A stretch of DNA of 64,000 bases from Procambarus clarkii (taxonomy: Eukaryota; Arthropoda; Malacostraca; Decapoda; Cambaridae), in assembly GCF_040958095.1 (NCBI RefSeq), contig NC_091193.1, positions 21,771,047 through 21,835,046 on the forward strand, in the 5' to 3' direction. Below the pieces are notes generated by a model. That model worked only from the letters and a program-made list of their open reading frames with translations. It did no database searches and had not been told where the DNA came from. Positions within the stretch are counted from its first letter, which is position 1. The number at the start of each line of letters is the position of its first letter. The translations under genes and the position numbers were made by a program. Positions 55,745 to 64,000 of this stretch are shown in pieces.

Positions 55745-55750
55745 AATAAA
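55745..55750 (+). terminator. TMEM17 polyadenylation signal
   Basis: AATAAA 63 bp after the TGA stop codon, in a short AT-rich 3' UTR. It is the first canonical hexamer downstream of the stop. Confidence 0.6.
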
Positions 55751-55878
55751 AATTTGACCACGAATAGAAGCAATTTACATTAAACTCCCACATATCCTCA
55801 GGAATCTATGGTTTCATAAATGCCTTCAAACACAGTTCATTTGAAAAATATAAAAATATTAATAAGTTCCATACTTAA

Positions 55879-56768
55879 CACTTTCGCCCGGGCATGACGC
55901 AGCATTGCGTCATCCGTTTACTGGCGGTAATTCCGGGGATGACGCAGCATTGCGTCATCCACTTTAAATAATCGCCAAAAATCAGGTTTTTATCCGATTT
56001 TTTTAGGACTGGTTTTAAAATGCACGCCGATGTCTTCCCATTTTCTTTGTTGAGCCTCGTGGCCCTCAGGCGGCTTGGCACATGCCGTGGGCCCATTGTT
56101 TTCGCTCCACTGTTGTGACCAATGTCGCCTCCCCTCGCATCTCAAACGTGTGAACATTTCGGCTATTTTCCGTGGCTATATTTCTTACTGCGGCTTTAGA
56201 AACTATCTACGCTTACTCCACGATGGATAGTGATCATGAACAAGGCCCTTCCAGGAAGAAAATTGCGAAAAAAAGGCTTGAAAAGGGCGGGAATTGGGAG
56301 TGTAGCTGGAAGGCGGCTGAGCACTCACTCGCGGCTAACGCGTGGCCCGTCTTCAACTCGTCGGCGGTTGGAGCGTGACCAGGTTTTTTATTTTATATGC
56401 TAATGTTCCTCTAGATAATTCTATTGTGAACCCATTGAGACCAAAATGAAAGACCTAGGATAAAAATTGAGGTGACCAGAGTAAAAATAGTGAAAACATT
56501 TTATCGCGTTTGCGCGCTCCTGGGTAACTCGTTCGCACTTTCTCTGTTTGCTGTGGATAATTAGCCGGGCTTTTGGAGTTTATATGCATTTAGTGCTGTA
56601 GAGAATTCTATTGCGAACACAATGATACCAAATTTAATCTCGTAGGACGAGAATTAAGGTGACAAAGTTGAAGAGAGTATACACTTTTCAAAATTTACGC
56701 GCACTCCCGTGACACCCTGGGTCCCATATCGCACAGTTGAGGGGTGGCGAGCGGGGTGCGCCAAAGTG
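55879..56768. mobile_element. TTAA-flanked DNA element (piggyBac-type site)
   Basis: Ends CACTTTCGCCCGGGC and GGTGCGCCAAAGTG, with TTAA at 55875-55878 and 56769-56772. The left subterminal part has a direct repeat GATGACGCAGCATTGCGTCA (also a hairpin). A small open frame at 56223-56378 (MDSDHEQGPSRKK...) has the acidic-then-basic look of a transposase N-terminus, but nothing beyond it is coding. Part of its right half recurs at 18094-18420. Confidence 0.75.
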
Positions 56769-56772
56769 TTAA

Positions 56773-58976
56773 AATAAGTGAAATTTTTATTTTATCTTAA
56801 ATTCAACAGAACTATTATTACTTGGTCTTCAATACACAGAAATCACAATAATGTGATATATCAAATCACATTATACTGTATTTATATAATGTGACATGAA
56901 GTGTGTGAAACCCCGGTTAGGCTTCAGCGGAAGCCTCGGGATAGTCGTGGGGGCAGGATCCTGCCCCCAATCCTTAAGATGTGATTTCTTAAATATAAGG
57001 ATTCACATAAGTATTCTTGCCTGTGGTTCTTTAGTAAGTTAAAGCCCTTGCCTTCCATAAGGAATAACATTACTCAATGTGATTTAGTCTTGCTAGCAAG
57101 ATCCAGTTTATCCTGGTTGCCATATCACACACTGACACATTACGTATAACCAGCTGGCTAGAGTAATCCTGGAGAAAGTTTAAATTGATAAAAAGTCTTT
57201 CAACCAATGCTTTTTTTTTTTTTTTTTTGCTACGCTCACATTCAACCAATCCTCATGAAATGATGAATTTGTAGTACTGTGTGATATTTTATGTATTAAA
57301 TACAATTGTGTAAACAAAATTGTCATATAATTTTACAACACCTATTATTAATCTGTACATATAGTTTAAAGAATATTTGTTAAAATATAGCCCAAGGTTA
57401 GATGGTTAGGTCAGCTTTTAATGTACACAAAAATGTACTTAAAATACATGTTCAATATCAGCCACAAAATGTTTATGTTTATATAAAAATTTACTTTAAC
57501 GCCAAGCGCAATATGATGCACACCACCATTTTCTTTGTACCGTGTGAAGACGCGTAGTCACTGCACCACATTACCTCGCTCATCAATACTGTTTTCCAGC
57601 TCACTATAATCACCTACCTCATTCCTAACTTTTGAAGCCAGACTAACTTAGGCTTCTAAAAGAAACTATCCCTAACTATAATCATGCTAACACAGACATA
57701 TTTATAGTTATCATGAAGAAAAATGCACCTAATCAAATAAGGTAAATAAATAATGCATAATTTCAGAAGATTCATTCCCTTCAGCACTCCAATGAGCCTC
57801 CTAACATTGTCAAAAAATCTTAATATTAATTTAAAAACATGCATACAACTTATATATTTTCTGATATACAATTACATAAATATTATAAGTAATACATGTT
57901 ATAGGTAATCATAATCAAATTAACTCAGCTAAAATAAAGGGGTCTACAGAAGTGCAAAAGCTGGAGGATGTTAAGTCAATTCAAGGTCAGAATCACAAAA
58001 TATTGGTCAGAATTCTGACAAGAATCATAAAGCTTAAAAAGTTGTAATACTTTATACTTTTTATCATAAAAAAGTAATTAATACATTTATTCTAGAGGCA
58101 ACTTTTGCATTAGCCAAAATTCCTGAGCCCCTTACTATACTATACTCTAGTAAGATTGATTGTCATGGAAACCATGAATCTCAATGAAAATGAATAAATT
58201 TTGACCAGCAAGCATATGAGGTGAATGCATGAATAAAAATATAATCAGATCACTGGATAGATTGATAGTACAGGGCTCAAACTGGCAGTTCAAGCAATTT
58301 TTTTTAATACTGTAAATCTAAAAAGTGTATGTATGGCATAGATGTATGTAAATCTTTACTTATTACAGTATGTGTAAGTGCTATAATATCTTTTATTATT
58401 ATAAATATATTCAGCATGCCATGACCTCTAAGATAATTTTACCCGACTTCCAAGACTAGATACACAGCTACGCACAATTTATTAAATTTGTCTCATGTTA
58501 ACTTTAGTAACTACATTAATACACTGTATAGATTTTTTCAGGTATAGGTTTTAGGTTGGATGAACTTACATAATTCAGGTGTTCAAATTCCTCTGAGATT
58601 CCTTGCATCCCGTATTTTTTATGTATGTATTTCTTTATTTTTTTATGTATGTATTAAGATTTTCTTTTAAACTTTTACTTAACAGATAATGTGATATAAA
58701 AGATACACACAAATTATGTAAACAAAATAAAATGGAAACATTTCGTTTAGCTGCAAAAATATAAAACGTAACAATTACTATCTTCTTAACGAAAATTCAA
58801 ATATACTTGTAATCTAAAAATATATATACGAAGTTGTCTTACTAGTTACCACAAATTATAAAAGCTGCTGAAAATGTTTTAAACATATAAGTATATAAAT
58901 AAATATTATTAAAAACAAAACAAATTAACAAGGTATATAAGTATGTGAAAAACAAAATTTAAACTTTTGTAATGTT
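56773..58976. other. Intergenic, mostly unassigned
   Basis: A SINE-like head (TGTGTGAAACCCCGGTTAGG) lies at about 56900-56970 and includes the perfect 20-bp palindrome at 56949-56968. A T run lies at 57210-57229. The rest is AT-rich, with no gene or element that I can support. Confidence 0.5.
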
Positions 58977-60410
58977 AATATTGCATCCCATATCATGACA
59001 CTAATGCATCACACAAGATATAACTGCATGACCAACAACATATTGTATCCCACGTCATGACACTAATGCATCACACAAGATATAACTGCATGACCAACAA
59101 CATATTGTATCCCACGTCATGACACTAATGCATCAGACAAGATATAACTGCATGACCAACAACATATTGTATCCCACGTCATGACACTAATGCATCACAC
59201 AAGATATAACTGCATGACCAACAACATATTGTATCCCACGTCATGACACTAATGCATCACACAAGATATAACTGCATGACCAACAACATATTGTATCCCA
59301 CGTCATGACACTAATGCATCACACAAGATATAACTGCATGACCAACAACATATTGTATCCCACGTCATGACACTAATGCATCAGACAAGATATAACTGCA
59401 TGACCAACAACTTATTGTATCCCACGTCATGACACTAATGCATCACACAAGATATAACTGCATGACCAACAACATATTGTATCCCACGTCATGACACTAA
59501 TGCATCACACAAGATATAACTGCATGACCAACAACATATTGTATCCCACGTCATGATACTAATGCATCACACAAGATATAACTGCATGACCAACAACATA
59601 TTGTATCCCACGTCATGACACTAATGCATCACACAAGATATAACTGCATGACCAACAACATATTGTATCCCACGTCATGACACTAATGCATCACACAAGA
59701 TATAACTGCATGACCATCAACATATTGTATCCCACGTCATGACACTAATGCATCACACAAGATATAACTGCATGACCATCAACATATTGTATCCCACGTC
59801 ATGACACTAATGCATCACACAAGATATAACTGCATGACCAACAACATATTGTATCCCACATCATGACACTAATGCATCACACAAGATATAACTGCATGAC
59901 CATCAACATATTGTATCCCACGTCATGACACTAATGCATCACACAAGATATAACTGCATAACCAACAACATATTGTATCCCACGTCATGACACTAATGCA
60001 TCACACAAGATATAACTGCATGACCAACAACATATTGTATCCCACGTCATGACACTAATGCATCACACAAGATATAACTGCATGACCAACAACATATTGT
60101 ATCCCACGTCATGACACTAATGCATCACACAAGATATAACTGCATGACCATCAACATATTGTATCCCACGTCATGACACTAATGCATCACACAAGATATA
60201 ACTGCATGACCATCAACATATTGTATCCCACGTCATGACACTAATGCATCACACAAGATATAACTGCATGACCATCAACATATTGTATCCCACGTCATGA
60301 CACTAATGCATCACACAAGATATAACTGCATGACCATCAACATATTGTATCCCACGTCATGACACTAATGCATCACACAAGATATAACTGCATGACCATC
60401 AACATATTGT
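58977..60410. repeat. 62-bp minisatellite, about 23 units
   Basis: Unit landmarks: CATATTGTATCCCACGTCAT, GACACTAATGCATCACACAA, GATATAACTGCATGACCAAC. The period is 62 bp throughout. Units differ only at a few positions (ACCAACAA or ACCATCAA, CACA or CAGA), with ACCATCAA variants concentrated toward the right end. There is no coding and no unique spacer between units. Confidence 0.95.
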
Positions 60411-60952
60411 GAAGACTAGCCAGGCACCTGTAAAGCAAACATAATATGTAATACACAAAAATGTAACCCTACAAACATAACACTACAAATCACAAAATCC
60501 TAAAAAGGGAACAGAAGTAATTGAATCATAAAACTGTAGCTGTCAATACAAAAAAAAAAAATGCATGCCTAATGATAATGTTGCATATCCTTATATCTAA
60601 CACACATGAAGCAAACTTCCAAACTAATACTTAAATGTACAGCCACTGGAATGTTTACAATTTGGATATACATAATGTTAATAATTAAACCAGTCCTCCA
60701 AAAATTATTGTAATGTTCATTTTTGGACATTCCTGGTGAGAAATACAGAAAAGTTGAACGTTCGACTAACTCAAATGGGGGGTGGGTCTCCACATGATTC
60801 TGATTACTAAGCATAGACAGTACCTATAACTACTAAGCATAGAATGTACAAAATGTGGACTGTAGTATCCTCGAGCCCCAATTGTGGTCTGTGGCTACTG
60901 AGTGCTATTGAGTCACTGGAGGGAAATAGCTTTGGCTACCGATGACTTTTAA
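60411..60952. other. Intergenic, nothing recognised
   Basis: AT-rich sequence between the minisatellite and the TTAA element; no supported feature. Confidence 0.5.
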
Positions 60953-61642
60953 CCACTGCACTGTGCAACACACCTTGAGGCTCTCGATGTTCAGCTTGTG
61001 ACTGCAGCATCGCCTAAAAATGTCCAAATATACAGTATATGTATCTGGTATTATTTAGCCATGATAGTATTACAGAAGAGCCAGACTGTGTTCAATGTTC
61101 AGATATCAGTGAATAAATGATGTTTATGATGTTCACAGCGCTAGCCACAGCACACTGCCATTATTTAATCCATCTAAAATTCTTCAAACGACTTCTTGTG
61201 TTCCTTTACAAAATAAACATGTGGAAAGTTATTCATTTACCTGATTTAGTGACCAGGATTCTGATAATAGCAGGATTGTAGTGAGAATTAGCAATGTGTG
61301 TAGTATGATTGGAGGAGTAATCTTGGTGAAGGAGGGAGGGTCAAGATAGCATTGTCTGCTTGCTGGTGTGTGGCAACATGTTATTGTCTGGAATCACCAT
61401 ACCACCTTAGTGGTTTGCTATGGTGAACAAAACATGTAGATACTTATATATAACATGTGTAGTGTAATAAAAATGATAACAGTATGGTGGGAGGCGGAAT
61501 TTTGGTGAGTGGGTGTTGAAGGAGGGAGGGGAGTCAGCCAGGAGTCTGCTAGCTGCTGTGTCGCAGCCACTCTTGTTATGGGCTCACCAAACCAACTTAG
61601 TGGTTCGTTATGGTGAACACATATGTAGATAGGTATATACAA

Positions 61643-61678
<36 letters not shown>

Positions 61679-62122
61679 GTGTAATAACAGCAAAATGACT
61701 GTTTGATTGATCATAGAATATAATATACTGTACATGTCACATATACGAGCCCCATAATTTAAGAGCATAGCGATGTTCCACACATTGAACTATATAAATT
61801 CCACAAATTACACACTTTTGGATAATATTACAGCAAAAACCAAAGAAGAAACGAATGAGAAACATCAGAATAATTTTGGAAGATTATATTTGCGGCAACT
61901 GCCGCCCCACGGGGAGGCGGGGCCTAGTGACCTTGAGCGCTCATAATATGCTCAACTTCCCAGCTCCATCGCGGCTAAAGTATGTCACATGCAATATTTT
62001 TTTTAGTTTCCCATGATCAGAGACTGTATTTTAACAATATAAAAAGAAAATAATTTTTTGGAAAGAATTTATTTTCGGCGCACCACGGGTTTGTCATATT
62101 TTAATGCAGAGCAGTGCAGTGG
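60953..62122 (-). mobile_element. TTAA-flanked non-autonomous element, minisatellite-free relative of 15504-18089
   Basis: Terminal repeats CCACTGCACTGTGC and GCAGTGCAGTGG, with TTAA at 60949-60952 and 62123-62126. In reverse complement it matches the outer parts of 15504-18089 (GCATCGCC, TTCACAGCGCTAGCCACAGC, GAATTTATTTTCGGCGCACC). Where that copy has its 24-bp array, this one has only GT and AT dinucleotide runs (61640-61680). The short end motif equals that of the MITE at 15158-15385. Confidence 0.75.
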
Positions 62123-62126
62123 TTAA

Positions 62127-64000
62127 TAGTCTGGTAGCCATTTGGTCAGAGTACTTGACTTGTCAAGGTGTTCATTACCCGTTAGTCTAAAGTTTAACCC
62201 ATTCACAGCAGGAGCTCTTTCTGATTTTTACATACATACATACATACATATATATATATATATAAATAATACTAGGCCTAGGAAAAGTTAGGCTTTGATA
62301 TTGCCTTCTTAAGCCCCCCTTCAAAATCAATACCACAAAAACATGGATTTTGTGTACATTCTATCCCTAACAACTATAGGTACTATCATTTTTGGAGGCT
62401 AGATTGCAATAATTACATACATTATTTTCAAAATGTACATTTACAGTACAATATACATACCCAAAATTAGTCGAGCTGAAAAGTAATGTCTCACATCTAC
62501 AATATGTTGTAAATTGTTACAAAATTACTGCAATATCAGAAAAAATATAATTGCACCTATTACTGAAAATGTAAACACTGTTTAATAGTGAGAACACAAG
62601 CACTATTCCATATGAGACTGGTTACTGAACATAGCCAAAGTCTGTTGCATTCCGCATATTAATGGCACGCTACATTAACATGGAACAAATTGACTATGTA
62701 AGACCTACATAGCAATGAGAGATGGTCTTAGTTGCAACCACACCAATACTTATACACATTTTGATACAAAGTGGTATATGTAATTTTTGTATTTGAAATG
62801 TTTTAGGGAATCATAAATTTGCCTAATGAAAAATACCTTAAATTTTTTATAAATGAATTACAGAGAATATATAGTTAATCTCGGCTTTTGCTCGAAAGAA
62901 CCTTTTGAAAACTCGGGTTCTACTGATATACTGTACACAATATTTTGAGGATTCCACTGCAAATGGCCGTCCTTCAGTTCTGAGGGCAACACTTCCCACA
63001 AAACACTAAAACGTTGAGACATATGGAAGGAGAACAACACTCAAGAGTTTGAGTCGTGTTGATCTTGGAAACTACAATATAATCAACTGTATCCACAAGT
63101 AAAAAAATAATATCAATAAAATAAAAGCTGTGCTTTCCACATCACACAACTTGATATTTGAACTTAAAACAAACTTTTAAGTTAATAGGTATAATAGCTG
63201 ACAGAAACCACAATATTCTACACTTAGGAAAGCAAACAAAGATATTTGCAGATTTGTGACAAAATAATTTGGAACGAGAAGGAATCCTAATGTTGAAATG
63301 TTTATGAAGAACAGTAACTATACTGGTACATGTTTAAGCCCCACTGGGCAAAAAAATGTATTTCTTAATAAAATGTATTGTGTGCAAAGTGACAAATAAT
63401 TAAAATTTTACATACCTATTCACATCCACCCACTTTATTTTACTTTATATATTTATATTCTTCAAAGTTTATTGCCAATTGATAAACTATTTTCATTTCT
63501 GTTTTAATGCTTGACATAAAATTATCCATATATGTCTTCCATTACCTGAACAGAAATTAGATGTGACAAAGATATGCAAATTTACAGTCGTGATTTAATT
63601 TACTACCTAAGATTTGCTCGTTTGTATATTTTAAGAAAAAACTGACCTACATATGAAAATACAAGTATCTTATTAAATAGTGATATTTTACAAATAATCC
63701 TCACATACCACAGAATATCAATTATGAGATAAGTTTTTTGTTTCAATATATAATAAATTATGATTTGGTAAATTTTTTTAGAGTTTTTTGATAAAGTTTT
63801 TGGCGCTAGATCCACCGTGTCGGGTAATAACACTGAGTATTTTTTATAATATTTTCTGACTCTCACTCCACTGCTTCTTCTGACATTAGTTACATCACCA
63901 GATCTTCGATTTCTTTGGTATCTACGAAGCATTTTCAACAAAATGATACAATTACTGACATCAATACAGTAACTAGGTAACACTAACAAACAACACTGAA
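62127..64000. other. Intergenic right edge, no gene supported
   Basis: Contains a TACA/TATA microsatellite (62229-62265) and AT-rich DNA. A minus-strand open frame at 63603-63989 has a basic N-terminal part (MLRRYQRNRRSGDV) and then loses codon-like composition. I do not recognise it and see no convincing splice partners. Confidence 0.4.

Noticed and set aside
58977-60410. Regular repeat array considered as CRISPR
   Set aside because: Units are directly tandem with no unique spacers, in a eukaryotic genome; it is a minisatellite.
63603-63989. 128-codon minus-strand frame at the right edge
   Set aside because: Only the basic N-terminal third looks protein-like; the rest is AT-driven and no splice site or homologue was recognised. 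An exon of a gene beyond the edge cannot be excluded.

Overview
Source and gene content. The window is nuclear DNA from an animal with long introns, GT-AG splicing and a heavy load of young and old repeats. The tRNA-derived SINEs, LINE remnants and DIRS1-like YR elements resemble those I know from decapod crustaceans, so a decapod (perhaps a crayfish) is the best guess; this is recognition, not a database result. Three conserved host genes can be read exon by exon. (1) GCC2/GCC185, a trans-Golgi golgin, on the minus strand (1829-31334): 19 coding exons with compatible phases, about 1,898 residues in the window, with the C-terminal GRIP domain lying beyond the left edge. (2) BLOC1S4 (cappuccino), minus strand (37640-41413): five exons, about 174 residues, complete. 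(3) TMEM17, a ciliary transition-zone membrane protein, plus strand (43058-55682): four exons, 188 residues, complete. BLOC1S4 and TMEM17 are divergent across about 1.6 kb. That spacer holds a perfect palindromic RFX X-box (42626-42639), the expected control site for a cilium gene.

Layout. 1-31 kb: GCC2, with introns carrying DIRS-derived inverted-repeat elements (1-1240, 6856-7918, 11742-12816, 21599-22330, 28226-28585 and smaller pieces), TTAA-flanked non-autonomous DNA elements, a pogo/Tigger-like element, tRNA-derived SINEs and a 24-bp minisatellite with higher-order structure (16023-17056). 31.6-36.1 kb: a satellite array of about 168-bp monomers beginning about 320 bp upstream of the GCC2 start codon. 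36.1-37.6 kb: LINE debris. 37.6-41.4 kb: BLOC1S4. 43-55.7 kb: TMEM17, whose roughly 9-kb third intron holds a structurally whole DIRS1-like retroelement (48438-54799) with inverted terminal repeats, an internal complementary region and gag-like, RT/RNase H and tyrosine-recombinase coding regions. 55.9-64 kb: no host gene recognised; two TTAA-site elements and a 62-bp minisatellite array (58977-60410).

How the pieces relate. The three genes act in endomembrane traffic or cilium-gate biology, but nothing suggests they work as one unit. The strongest biological leads are the X-box at TMEM17, a frame-preserving 45-nt candidate cassette exon in GCC2, a minisatellite that expanded inside a transposon whose second copy in the window lacks it, and a very young DIRS copy whose repeats carry consensus-like splice donors in the sense of the host intron.
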